DNA from: Bauldia litoralis
GTDB lineage: Bacteria; Pseudomonadota; Alphaproteobacteria; Rhizobiales; Kaistiaceae
DNA length: 56,544 nt
NCBI GenBank assembly: GCA_945882315.1
Contig: CAMCWB010000019.1
Location: 1 to 56,544, forward strand
Direction: 5' to 3'
Part shown: piece by piece, positions 49,138 through 56,544 of the stretch
Layout: each line of letters begins with the position of its first letter
How positions within the stretch are numbered: the stretch's first letter is position 1
The notes under the pieces: model-generated
Databases searched by the model: none
Seen by the model: the letters and a program-made list of their open reading frames with translations, nothing else
What the model was told of the DNA's origin: nothing
Program-made: the position numbers and the translations under genes

Positions 49138-49144
49138 TTAGTGC
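49129..49144. promoter_or_regulatory. NrdR box
   Basis: ACACTATATTTAGTGC is an imperfect palindrome matching the NrdR consensus acaCwAtATwTwGtgt at all but about two positions. NrdR is the ATP/dATP-sensing repressor of ribonucleotide reductase genes. The box covers the predicted -10 element, so binding should block RNA polymerase. NrdR boxes usually come in pairs; I found no second box within about 60 bases on either side. Confidence 0.75.
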
Positions 49145-49288
49145 TCCACCTCACCATGAGGCACAAGATAACCGGGAAACCCGGGAAACTTGGCGGCTGA
49201 CAGAGTGAATGGGAGCGCCGATCCTGGGTAACCAGCCTGCGCGCTTCGGATGACAAGCGCGCTACAGCGCGACAGATGGGGCCAGAGA
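49145..49288 (+). promoter_or_regulatory. Structured 5' leader of nrdJ
   Basis: At least four stems are visible: CCGGG-AAA-CCCGG (49172-49184), GGCG (49192-49195) / CGCC (49216-49219), CTGG-GTAA-CCAG (49224-49235, a GNRA loop), and a strong 8-base stem GCGCGCTT (49239-49246) / AAGCGCGC (49255-49262) ending 26 bases before the start codon. This could be a cis-acting RNA. A cobalamin riboswitch would make sense for this enzyme, but I could not find a B12 box. The rest of the spacer (48825-49108) shows nothing I can assign. Confidence 0.45.
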
Positions 49289-52200
49289 ATGAAAATTGAG
49301 CGGCGCTATACCGAGCAGGGTCTTTCCCCTTACTCCGCTATCGAATTCCGGACGACCAAGAGCGAGATCCGCAACCCGGACGGCTCGGTCGTCTTCAAGC
49401 TCGAAGGCGTCGAAGTGCCGACCACCTGGAGCCAGGTGGCGAGCGACATTCTTGCCCAGAAATATTTCCGCAAGGCCGGCGTCCCGGCTCGCCTGAAGAA
49501 GGTCGAGGAGAACGACGTTCCCTCCTTCCTGTGGCGCTCGGTCCCTGACACCGCCGCCCTCGCCAGCCTGCCCGAAGGCGAGCGCAGCACCTCCGAGATC
49601 GATTCGCGCCAGGTCTTCGACCGTCTGGCCGGCACCTGGACCTATTGGGGCTGGAAGGGCGGCTACTTCGACAAGGAAGACGACGCCGAAGCCTTCTTCG
49701 ACGAACTCCGCTTCATGCTGGCGACCCAGAAGGCGGCGCCGAACAGCCCGCAATGGTTCAACACCGGCCTGCATTGGGCCTACGGCATCGATGGACCCAG
49801 CCAGGGCCACTATTACGTCGACCACCGGACCGGCCGCGTCCACGCCTCGGAAACCGCCTACGAGCATCCGCAGCCGCACGCCTGCTTCATCCAGTCGGTC
49901 GCCGACGACCTCGTCAACGAGGGCGGCATCATGGACCTCTGGGTGCGCGAGGCGCGCCTGTTCAAATCCGGCTCCGGCACCGGCTCGAACTTCTCGCGGC
50001 TGCGCGGCGAAGGCGAAAAGCTCTCCGGCGGCGGCAAGTCGTCGGGCCTGATGTCCTTCCTGAAGATCGGCGACCGTGCCGCCGGCGCCATCAAGTCGGG
50101 CGGCACGACGCGACGTGCCGCCAAGATGGTCGTGGTCGACATCGACCATCCCGACATCGAGCAGTACATCAACTGGAAGGTGAAGGAGGAGCAGAAGGTC
50201 GCGGCGCTCGTCACCGGCTCCAAGATCGTCTCGCTGCATCTGAAGGCGATCATGAAGGCCTGTGTGAACTGCACGGGCTCGGGCGATGATTGCTTCGATC
50301 CGGCCAAGAACCCTGTCCTGAAGCGCGAGGTCCGCGCCGCCAAGAAGGCGCAGGTGCCGCAGAACTACATCCTGCGCGTCATGCAGTTCGCCAAGCAGGG
50401 CTTCACCGACATCGACTTCCCGATCTACGACACCGACTGGGATTCGGAAGCCTACCTCACCGTCTCCGGCCAGAACTCGAACAACTCGGTACGCGTCACC
50501 GACCAGTTCCTCGAGGCCGTCGAGAAGGACGAGAATTGGAACCTGATCGGCCGCATCACCGGCAAGGTGACGCAGACGATGAAGGCCCGCGACTTGTGGG
50601 ATCAGGTCGGCCACGCCGCCTGGGCCTCGGCCGATCCGGGCATCCAGTTCCACACCACCATCAACGACTGGCACACCTGCCCCGCCTCGGGTCCGATCAT
50701 CGCGTCGAACCCCTGCTCGGAATACATGTTCCTCGACGACACGGCCTGCAATCTCGCCTCGATCAACCTTCTCCAGTTCCGCGACGCGAAGGGCGAGTTC
50801 GAGGTCGATGCCTTCGAGCATGCCTGCCGGCTGTGGACGGTCGTCCTCGAGATCTCGGTGCTGATGGCCCAGTTCCCGGCGAAGAAGATCGCCGAGCTCT
50901 CCTACGAGTACCGCACCCTCGGCCTCGGCTACGCCAATATCGGCGGCTTGCTGATGTCGTCGGGCATCCCCTACGACTCACGTGAGGGCCGCGCCATCGC
51001 CGGCGCCATCACCTCGCTGATGACCGGCATCTCCTATTCGACCTCGGCCGAGATGGCCGAGCAGCTCGGCCCCTTCCCCGGCTATGCCAAGAATCGCGAC
51101 GCCATGCTCCGCGTCATGCGCAACCACACGCGTGCGGCGCATGGCGAGGCCTCGGGCTACGAGCAGCTTCACGTCGCGCCGGTGCCGCTCGACAGCGACG
51201 CCTGCCCCGACAAGCGCCTCGTCGCCCATGCCCGCCAGGCCTGGGACCGCGCCGTCCAGCGCGGCGAGATCCACGGCTACCGCAACGCCCAGGCGACCGT
51301 CATCGCGCCGACCGGCACGATCGGCCTGATCATGGATTGCGACACCACCGGCATCGAGCCCGATTTCGCGCTGGTCAAGTTCAAGAAGCTCGCCGGCGGC
51401 GGCTACTTCAAGATCATCAACCGCGCCGTTCCGGAAGCGCTCCGCGTCCTCGGCTATTCCGACAGCGCCATCAAGGCGATCATCGATTATGCCGTCGGCC
51501 AGGGCACGCTCCGGGGCTCGCCGGCGCTCGGCCATTCGGCGCTGACCGCCAAGGGCTTCACCGCCGCGAAGATCGACGCGATCGAGGAGGGCCTGAAGAG
51601 CGCCTTCGACATCAAGTTCGCCTTCAATAAATGGACGCTCGGCGAGGATTTCCTGAAGTCGCTCGGCGTCACCGACGCGCAGATGCTCGATCCTTCCTTC
51701 GAGCTCCTCGCCCATCTCGGCTTCTCCAAGAAGGATATCGAGGCGGCGAACATCTTCTGCTGCGGAGCGATGACTCTCGAAGGCGCGCCCGGCCTCAAGG
51801 CCGAGCATCTGCCCGTCTTCGATTGCGCCAATCCCTGCGGCCGCATCGGCAAGCGCTTCCTCTCGGTCGAGAGCCACATCCGCATGCTCGCCGCGGCGCA
51901 GCCCTTCATCTCCGGCGCGATCTCCAAGACGATCAACATGCCGAACGATGCCAGCGTCGAGGACTGCAAGAGCGCCTACATGCTCTCCTGGCAACTGGCG
52001 CTGAAGGCCAACGCGCTCTACCGCGACGGCTCCAAGCTCTCGCAGCCGCTCAACTCGCAGATCCTCGCCGACGACGAGGAAGAAGCCGAGGAGATCGCCG
52101 AGACGCTGACCTCGGTGAAGCCCGCCGTCCAGCGCGCCGAAGTGCTGGCCGAGCGTATCGTCGAGCGCATCATCGAGAAGGCGGTGCGCGAACGCGAACG

Positions 52201-53095
52201 CCTGCCTGACCGCCGCGTCGGCTACACCCAGAAGGCGATCGTCGGCGGCCACAAGGTCTATCTCCACACCGGCGAATATGCCGATGGCCGCATCGGCGAG
52301 ATCTTCATCGACATGCATAAGGAAGGCGCCGCCTTCCGCTCGCTGATGAACAATTTCGCCATCGCGATCTCGCTCGGCCTGCAATATGGCGTGCCGCTCG
52401 ACGAATATGTCGAGGCCTTCACCTTCACCCGCTTCGAGCCGGCCGGCCTCGTCCAGGGCAACGACCGGATCAAGAACGCGACCTCGATCCTCGACTACGT
52501 CTTCCGCGAGCTCGCCGTCTCCTATCTCGGCCGCCACGACCTCGCCCATGTGAATCCGGACGAGGCGAGCGCCACCTCGCTGGGCAGCGGCGTCGAGCAG
52601 GACCGTCCGCAACCCGCGCCGCTGGTCAGCCGCGGCGCCGTCCGCGGCAAGACCACCGACCGCGTCCGCCTGGTCGAAGGCATCGTCGAGGCGAAGGGTC
52701 CGGCCGCCGGCGGTACGGCCCGCGGTCCCGGCAACGCCGCCACCGCATCGGCACCGAGCAATGTCAGCGCCATCTCGACGGCCACCCGCTCCCATGGCGG
52801 CGCCGCGACGGCGGTGAAACTCGAGCCGATCCTCGAAGACAGCCCGGCCCTCGCGCCGATCGCTTCGGGCCTCAACTATGCGGCACCGGCAGCCCGCTCC
52901 GAGAGCGCATCACCCGTCTCAACGGCGGCTTCGCTCGCCGCCTCAGCCAAATCCGACGCCGCCACCCGCATCGCCATCGCCCGCCTCCGCGGCTACGAAG
53001 GCGAATCCTGCTCGGAATGTGGAAACTTCACGATGGTCCGGAACGGGACCTGCCTGAAGTGCGACACATGCGGAAATACGAGCGGATGCTCGTAA
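49289..53095 (+). CDS. nrdJ: Vitamin B12-dependent ribonucleotide reductase (class II)
   Basis: 1268 residues from [20 protein letters not shown] (ATG at 49289); an upstream ATG at 49250 falls in the leader stem. The enzyme reduces ribonucleotides to deoxyribonucleotides using adenosylcobalamin. The barrel shows [48 protein letters not shown] with an active-site Cys, and [20 protein letters not shown]. After a long Ala/Ser-rich linker (about 1105-1230) the protein ends in a zinc-ribbon-like [20 protein letters not shown]. It is the only ribonucleotide reductase in the window. Confidence 0.96.
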   Translation: MKIERRYTEQGLSPYSAIEFRTTKSEIRNPDGSVVFKLEGVEVPTTWSQVASDILAQKYFRKAGVPARLKKVEENDVPSFLWRSVPDTAALASLPEGERSTSEIDSRQVFDRLAGTWTYWGWKGGYFDKEDDAEAFFDELRFMLATQKAAPNSPQWFNTGLHWAYGIDGPSQGHYYVDHRTGRVHASETAYEHPQPHACFIQSVADDLVNEGGIMDLWVREARLFKSGSGTGSNFSRLRGEGEKLSGGGKSSGLMSFLKIGDRAAGAIKSGGTTRRAAKMVVVDIDHPDIEQYINWKVKEEQKVAALVTGSKIVSLHLKAIMKACVNCTGSGDDCFDPAKNPVLKREVRAAKKAQVPQNYILRVMQFAKQGFTDIDFPIYDTDWDSEAYLTVSGQNSNNSVRVTDQFLEAVEKDENWNLIGRITGKVTQTMKARDLWDQVGHAAWASADPGIQFHTTINDWHTCPASGPIIASNPCSEYMFLDDTACNLASINLLQFRDAKGEFEVDAFEHACRLWTVVLEISVLMAQFPAKKIAELSYEYRTLGLGYANIGGLLMSSGIPYDSREGRAIAGAITSLMTGISYSTSAEMAEQLGPFPGYAKNRDAMLRVMRNHTRAAHGEASGYEQLHVAPVPLDSDACPDKRLVAHARQAWDRAVQRGEIHGYRNAQATVIAPTGTIGLIMDCDTTGIEPDFALVKFKKLAGGGYFKIINRAVPEALRVLGYSDSAIKAIIDYAVGQGTLRGSPALGHSALTAKGFTAAKIDAIEEGLKSAFDIKFAFNKWTLGEDFLKSLGVTDAQMLDPSFELLAHLGFSKKDIEAANIFCCGAMTLEGAPGLKAEHLPVFDCANPCGRIGKRFLSVESHIRMLAAAQPFISGAISKTINMPNDASVEDCKSAYMLSWQLALKANALYRDGSKLSQPLNSQILADDEEEAEEIAETLTSVKPAVQRAEVLAERIVERIIEKAVRERERLPDRRVGYTQKAIVGGHKVYLHTGEYADGRIGEIFIDMHKEGAAFRSLMNNFAIAISLGLQYGVPLDEYVEAFTFTRFEPAGLVQGNDRIKNATSILDYVFRELAVSYLGRHDLAHVNPDEASATSLGSGVEQDRPQPAPLVSRGAVRGKTTDRVRLVEGIVEAKGPAAGGTARGPGNAATASAPSNVSAISTATRSHGGAATAVKLEPILEDSPALAPIASGLNYAAPAARSESASPVSTAASLAASAKSDAATRIAIARLRGYEGESCSECGNFTMVRNGTCLKCDTCGNTSGCS

Positions 53096-53118
53096 GACAC
53101 GTCCGTCAACAGAATGGA

Positions 53119-53145
53119 AAAAGCCCGGAGCGATCCGGGCTTTTC
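53119..53145 (+). terminator. Rho-independent terminator of nrdJ
   Basis: AAAAGCCCGG (53119-53128), loop AGCGAT, CCGGGCTTTT (53135-53144) gives a perfect 10-base stem with the T run built into its 3' side, 23 bases after the stop codon. The A run on the 5' side makes it potentially bidirectional. Confidence 0.9.
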
Positions 53146-53167
53146 TCCATGCATCGATACTATCCGC

Positions 53168-53240
53168 CCCTCTCCCACAGGGAGAGGGCCAGCGGCCTTA
53201 TGAGCGCAGCGAATTAGGGCGGTGGGGTGAGGGGCTGAAG
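53168..53240 (+). repeat. REP-like repeat, left copy
   Basis: It starts with a 9-base stem CCCTCTCCC (53168-53176) / GGGAGAGGG (53180-53188), then GCCTTATGAGCGCAGCGA, TTAGGGCGG and GGGTGAGGGGCTGAAG. A second copy lies in inverted orientation at 53584-53655. The two share most positions (about three quarters by eye) and frame a DUF559 gene. Confidence 0.8.
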
Positions 53241-53242
53241 CG

Positions 53243-53589
53243 CTAGTTACCCGCCTCGGTCCTCGCGGCAAGTGTGCTCATGATCCGCTCGACCACGCCG
53301 TCGATATCCTTCAGCACCTCGTCGTTCCAGAAACGCATCACAAGATAGCCGGCTATCTCGATCACGGCCGTTCGAGCAAGATCACGATCGATGTCGATAT
53401 TGTGCTGACCGCCGTCGACCTCGATGACGAGCTTCGCCTCGATACAGGCGAAGTCGGCAACGAAACGATCGATCGGCACTTGCCGCCGAAATTGAATCCG
53501 AGTTGCCTGCCGCGCAGCCGCGACCAGAGCTTCCTCTCCGTGATCGTCGAGTCACGGCGAAGACGCCGGGCGATACGGACAGGCTCCAT
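53243..53589 (-). pseudogene. DUF559 endonuclease-like protein, frameshifted
   Basis: Two overlapping minus-strand frames together read as one DUF559 protein of about 115 residues. The first (from the ATG at 53589) gives MEPVRIARRLRRDSTITERK and LWSRLRGRQLGFNF; the second continues VPIDRFVADFACIEAKLVIE and VDGGQH.., RFWNDEVLKDIDGV. The break is at about 53483-53488: one extra C after TTTC would restore the usual FRRQVPI. DUF559 resembles Vsr-type PD-(D/E)XK nucleases, with VIEVDGGQH as the catalytic strand. The ATG lies inside the right repeat copy. A sequencing error at the G/C run could also explain the shift. Confidence 0.85.
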
Positions 53590-53655
53590 CCCCTCACCCT
53601 TCTCGCCTAACTCGCTCCGCTCCTAAGGCTCAAAGCCCTCTCCCTTAGGAGAGGG
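53584..53655 (-). repeat. REP-like repeat, right copy (inverted)
   Basis: Read on the minus strand it starts at 53655 with the stem CCCTCTCC / GGGAGAGGG, then GCCTTAGGAGCGGAGCGAG, TTAGGCGAG and GGGTGAGGGGATGGAG. It aligns to the left copy with small differences. Its outer stem begins one base after the dehydrogenase stop and may terminate that gene. Its inner end supplies both the ribosome-binding purines and the ATG of the DUF559 gene. Confidence 0.8.
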
Positions 53656-53656
53656 T

Positions 53657-55096
53657 TTAAACCCCCGCCTGCGTGACGAACTTCGTATTGAGATACGCCT
53701 CCAGCGCATCGGCGCCACCCTCGGTGCCGTAGCCGGAATCCTTGACGCCGCCGAAGGGCACTTCCGGCAAGGCCAGGCCGTGATGGTTGATCGAGACCAT
53801 GCCGGCTTCGATGCCGGAATGGATCGCGTGGGCCGTAGCGCCCGAGCGGGTGTAGGCGTAGGAGGCGAGGCCGTATGGCAGGCGGTTGGCCTCCGCCAGC
53901 GCGTCGTCGAGCGTCGAGAAGCGGTTGATGATGGCGAGCGGACCAAAGGGCTCCTCGTTCATGACGCGCGCCTCGAGCGGCACGTCGGTGAGCACCGTCG
54001 GCTCGAAAAAGTTGCCCTTGTTGCCGATCCGCTTGCCACCGGTCTGCAGCGTCGCGCCGGTCTTCACGGCATCGGCGGTGAAACGCTCCATCGCATCGAC
54101 GCGGCGCGGATTGGCGAGCGGGCCCATGGTGACGCCCTTTTCGGTGCCCTCCCCGACCTTTAATGCTTTCGCGGCGGCGACGAAGCGGTCGCGGAAATCG
54201 TCGAAGACCGATTCATGCACCAGCATCCGCGTCGGCGAGACGCAGACCTGGCCGGCGTTGCGGTATTTGTTAGCCGACAAAATTTTCGCGGCGAGCTCGA
54301 CATCGGCATCCTCGCAAACCAGCGCCGGCGCATGGCCGCCGAGCTCCATGGTAACGCGTTTCATGTGCAGCCCGGCGAGCGATGCGAGCTGCTTGCCGAC
54401 GGCGGTCGAGCCGGTGAAGGTGATCTTGCGCACGACTGGATGCGGGATGAGATAGGCGGAGATTTCAGCCGGCACGCCGAAGACGAGGTTGACGACGCCG
54501 GCCGGCACGCCGGCATCGGCGTAGGCGCGGACCAGCTCGGCGCAGGCGGCCGGCGTTTCTTCCGGCCCCTTCAGGATGATGCTGCAGCCGGCGGCGACCG
54601 CCGCCGAGATCTTGCGCACCGCCTGGTTGATCGGGAAATTCCACGGTGAGAAACCGGCGACGACGCCGACCGGCTCCTTGATCGCAAGCTGCGTGACATT
54701 GGCGAGCCGGCCGGGGATGATGCGGCCATAGGTGCGGCGGGCCTCTTCCGCGAACCAGTCGATGATGTCGCCGCCGGCCAGCGTCTCCATCTTCGCCTCG
54801 ATCTGAGGCTTGCCCTGCTCGCTGGTCATCTTGAAGGCGATGTCGTCGGCGCGCTCGCGCAGGATATCGGCGGCCTTGCGCATGATCTTCGCGCGGTCAT
54901 AGGCCGAGGTCGCGCGCCATTTCCGGAAGCCCTTGTCGGCGGCGTCCAGCGCGGCGTCGAGATCGGCCCGGCCGGCCTTGGCGACGGTGGCCAGCGTCTC
55001 GCCGGTGGCCGGGTTCAGGATCGGCAGAGTGGCGCCGTCCGCCGCCTTCCGCCATTCGCCGCCGATGAAAAGAAGCACATCCGAATAAGTCGCCAC
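53657..55096 (-). CDS. NAD(P)-dependent aldehyde dehydrogenase, succinate-semialdehyde type
   Basis: 479 residues of the ALDH superfamily. Cofactor and catalytic motifs are [39 protein letters not shown] (general-base Glu) and [13 protein letters not shown] (nucleophile Cys). [14 protein letters not shown] and [14 protein letters not shown] complete the fold. The overall pattern is closest to GabD-like succinate-semialdehyde dehydrogenases, although several ALDH groups share these features, so the substrate is a guess. It sits alone on its strand behind a compound palindromic repeat. Confidence 0.88.
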   Translation of the reverse strand: MATYSDVLLFIGGEWRKAADGATLPILNPATGETLATVAKAGRADLDAALDAADKGFRKWRATSAYDRAKIMRKAADILRERADDIAFKMTSEQGKPQIEAKMETLAGGDIIDWFAEEARRTYGRIIPGRLANVTQLAIKEPVGVVAGFSPWNFPINQAVRKISAAVAAGCSIILKGPEETPAACAELVRAYADAGVPAGVVNLVFGVPAEISAYLIPHPVVRKITFTGSTAVGKQLASLAGLHMKRVTMELGGHAPALVCEDADVELAAKILSANKYRNAGQVCVSPTRMLVHESVFDDFRDRFVAAAKALKVGEGTEKGVTMGPLANPRRVDAMERFTADAVKTGATLQTGGKRIGNKGNFFEPTVLTDVPLEARVMNEEPFGPLAIINRFSTLDDALAEANRLPYGLASYAYTRSGATAHAIHSGIEAGMVSINHHGLALPEVPFGGVKDSGYGTEGGADALEAYLNTKFVTQAGV

Positions 55097-55157
55097 GATA
55101 TTTCCTCCCGGGCCGAACGCCGACGCTCTTGTTAGCGCGTGGGTGCGGGAGAAGTAA

Positions 55158-55242
55158 GTAGGGCGGATTAGGCCCGACTTGATCGGGCCGTAATCCGCCG
55201 AAGGGCAAGCGGCGGGTTATGCCTACGGCTAACCCGCCCTAC
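55158..55242. repeat. Compound intergenic palindrome
   Basis: An 85-base element bounded by GTAGGGCGG (55158-55166) and CCGCCCTAC (55234-55242) contains two inner hairpins. One is GGCGGATTA with TAATCCGCC, enclosing GGCCCGA/TCGGGCC; the other is GGCGGGTTA with TAACCCGCC. This wording is typical of an interspersed element common in Bradyrhizobium and other Hyphomicrobiales. It lies between two minus-strand genes, just after the hydrolase stop. Confidence 0.8.
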
Positions 55243-55247
55243 GCCGC

Positions 55248-56186
55248 TTATTTCACTTGTTCGGCCCAACTCGGCGCATTGCTGACGCCGTTCAGGAAAG
55301 GCAGGACGGTCTCGGCCATCACCGGCGTGGCGAAGGCTTCGTAATGCGTGAGGTCGGGCAGGATCGCGAGGCGGTTCCGGGACATGTTCTCGCGCATCCA
55401 GCCGGCATCCCTCAGGCCGCCGCCAAGGAGCTGGTAGAACTCGACGATATGCTCCGGCCGGATCATGTCGCTGTCGCCGAAGACGAGCATCACCGGCATC
55501 TTCAGCGTCTTGACGTCCTCGGCCCAGTTGTAGGGCCGCCGCATCAGCTCGCCCATCCGGTCGAGGAGGCGCGGGAAATCGTCCGGCTTCGGCGCGACGG
55601 CGACATAGGATTTGTACATCGGCGTCGCCTTCATCATCTCGAACATGCCGGCGCCGACCGATTCCTGCTGCGGGATCATCTCGGCGAAAAAGCCGTCCTT
55701 GGCGAAGGGCGCCGAGACGACCACCAGCCGCCGCACGGCCTCCGGATGCTGCACGGCAAGGCGGAGCCCGGCGCCGCCGCCGAAGGAGTAGCCGACGACA
55801 TCGACCTGGGCGTAGCCGAGTGTCTTCAGGATTGTGGCGAGATCGTTGCCGATATCGACGAGGTCGATCGGCCGGTTGCCGAGCGTCGTGCGACCGTGGC
55901 CGTGCAGGTCGACAGCGATGACCTCGCGGCCCTTCGTCAGGATCGGCAGCGCCGGCCCGAACATGTCGATCGAGCCGAGGCCGCCATGCAGGAGAAGGAG
56001 CGGCTCGCCCGCGCCCGCGATCTCGTAATAATAGTCGACGCCGTCGACCGGGATGCGGCCGCTCTTCTTGGCGCCCGGCATCGCCGTCGCCGGCTTGGCT
56101 TCGCTTTCCTGGGCCTCTGTCATTGCCGGCGCTATGGCCAGCGAAACGGCGGTGGCGAGAAGCGTGGCGATCGTGGTCCTGAGCAT
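55248..56186 (-). CDS. Secreted alpha/beta hydrolase
   Basis: 312 residues from the ATG at 56186, eight bases behind AAGGAG. A signal peptide (MLRTTIATLLATAVSLAIAP, cut near 30) exports it. The hydrolase fold shows LLLLHGGLGSIDMFG (oxyanion loop), AVDLHGHGRT, the nucleophile elbow VVGYSFGGGAGLR (Ser), the acid in LVFGDSDMIRPEH and the His in PDLTHYEAF. It resembles chloroperoxidase/esterase-type alpha/beta hydrolases; the substrate is unknown. It is upstream of the dehydrogenase on the same strand, with the palindromic element between. Confidence 0.88.
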   Translation of the reverse strand: MLRTTIATLLATAVSLAIAPAMTEAQESEAKPATAMPGAKKSGRIPVDGVDYYYEIAGAGEPLLLLHGGLGSIDMFGPALPILTKGREVIAVDLHGHGRTTLGNRPIDLVDIGNDLATILKTLGYAQVDVVGYSFGGGAGLRLAVQHPEAVRRLVVVSAPFAKDGFFAEMIPQQESVGAGMFEMMKATPMYKSYVAVAPKPDDFPRLLDRMGELMRRPYNWAEDVKTLKMPVMLVFGDSDMIRPEHIVEFYQLLGGGLRDAGWMRENMSRNRLAILPDLTHYEAFATPVMAETVLPFLNGVSNAPSWAEQVK

Positions 56187-56499
56187 CGTGTCGTCTCCTT
56201 TGTCCGCCGGCGGGCCGCCCTCCGGCACTGCCGATACCGGGACGACGATCGAAGCGGCCGGATTTCGACACGCCTGCCGAAAAAGGTTTTGGGACCGAAA
56301 ATAACTTTGCTGCGCTGCAACCTACCCTTGCCGACTCCGGGAACTCCGCCGATACTGAAAGCCATGGATCCGTTGAGACACATCAATGTTCGCCGCGCCG
56401 GTGCCGTCGCGAAGTTGGTTGGAATTGAGGGTGGCGTAGTCTCCGGGTGCTTTAACCCGAACGAGTCCAGCGTTGACGCGCCGGACAGGAGACCACGCC
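56187..56499. other. Divergent intergenic region
   Basis: About 310 bases between the hydrolase start and the last gene. An AT-richer patch lies around 56280-56310. I cannot define promoters with confidence and see no repeat or RNA gene. Confidence 0.4.
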
Positions 56500-56544
56500 A
56501 TGACGAGCACTACCACGAAGCCCGAAGCCGTTCAGCCTGATACC
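56500..56544 (+). CDS. Start of an unidentified gene, cut by the window edge
   Basis: An ATG at 56500 with AGGAGA seven bases upstream opens a frame reading MTSTTTKPEAVQPDT to the edge. Fifteen residues are too few to name a family. The ribosome-binding site and spacing are the only support for it being a real gene. Confidence 0.55.
   Translation, partial: MTSTTTKPEAVQPDT

Noticed and set aside
49145-49288. Cobalamin riboswitch before nrdJ
   Set aside because: No sequence matching the B12 box or the conserved core was found by eye, although stems are present. A covariance search could still overturn this.

Overview
The window looks like chromosomal core DNA of an alphaproteobacterium of the order Hyphomicrobiales (Rhizobiales). 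It is GC-rich with few spacers. The main pointers are an ExoR homologue, the order exoR - xthA - erpA - dgt - argS that I recall from rhizobial genomes, a rhizobial-type suf operon led by a second cysteine desulfurase, an NDUFA12-family complex I protein next to RNase E, a B12-dependent ribonucleotide reductase, and intergenic palindromes of the kind common in this order. I cannot name a genus. I saw no rRNA, tRNA, CRISPR array, prophage or IS transposase.

Layout. 1-6300 (mostly minus): the end of a partial Pro/Gln-rich protein, argS and dgt, interrupted by a plus-strand PAS-GGDEF-EAL gene with what looks like a truncated FIST gene in front and a palindromic repeat behind. 6300-10500: erpA, a VOC protein with a histone-H1-like tail, amn, an OsmC protein, an EmrE-like SMR pump with a probable CTG start, and xthA. 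10700-15140: a small secreted protein, exoR overlapping ilvD, a CxxC thioredoxin-like protein and a GST. 15384-20000: parE, two small unknown genes and a DEAD-box RNA helicase. 19972-28782: a minus-strand run of hlyIII-type gene, nifS-like, sufB, sufC, sufD, sufS, sufT, sufA, tenA and tfoX. The suf-tenA-tfoX part has overlapping or nearly abutting genes, so thiamine salvage and a TfoX-N protein may be co-expressed with Fe-S assembly. 29000-34160: a hydrolase, a K+/H+ antiporter, anmK and tyrS. 34162-44923: envelope genes (AsmA/YhdP-like giant, M23 peptidase, class A PBP, AmiC-type amidase) with bcp and prfB among them; prfB is encoded with the classic +1 programmed frameshift. 44924-53145: rne behind a 660-base structured upstream region, an NDUFA12 gene, and nrdJ with an alpha-type promoter overlapped by a near-consensus NrdR box and followed by a structured leader. 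53165-56544: a frameshifted DUF559 nuclease gene framed by two inverted copies of a REP-like repeat, a succinate-semialdehyde-type dehydrogenase, another compound palindrome, a secreted alpha/beta hydrolase, and the first 15 codons of a plus-strand gene.

Most of the window is housekeeping. The least ordinary items are the repeat-bounded DUF559 pseudogene, the nrdJ control region, the His/acid-rich insertion in the RNase E S1 domain, the truncated FIST remnant, and the couplings ilvD-exoR and suf-tenA-tfoX. All functions are assigned by reading motifs; no database search was run.
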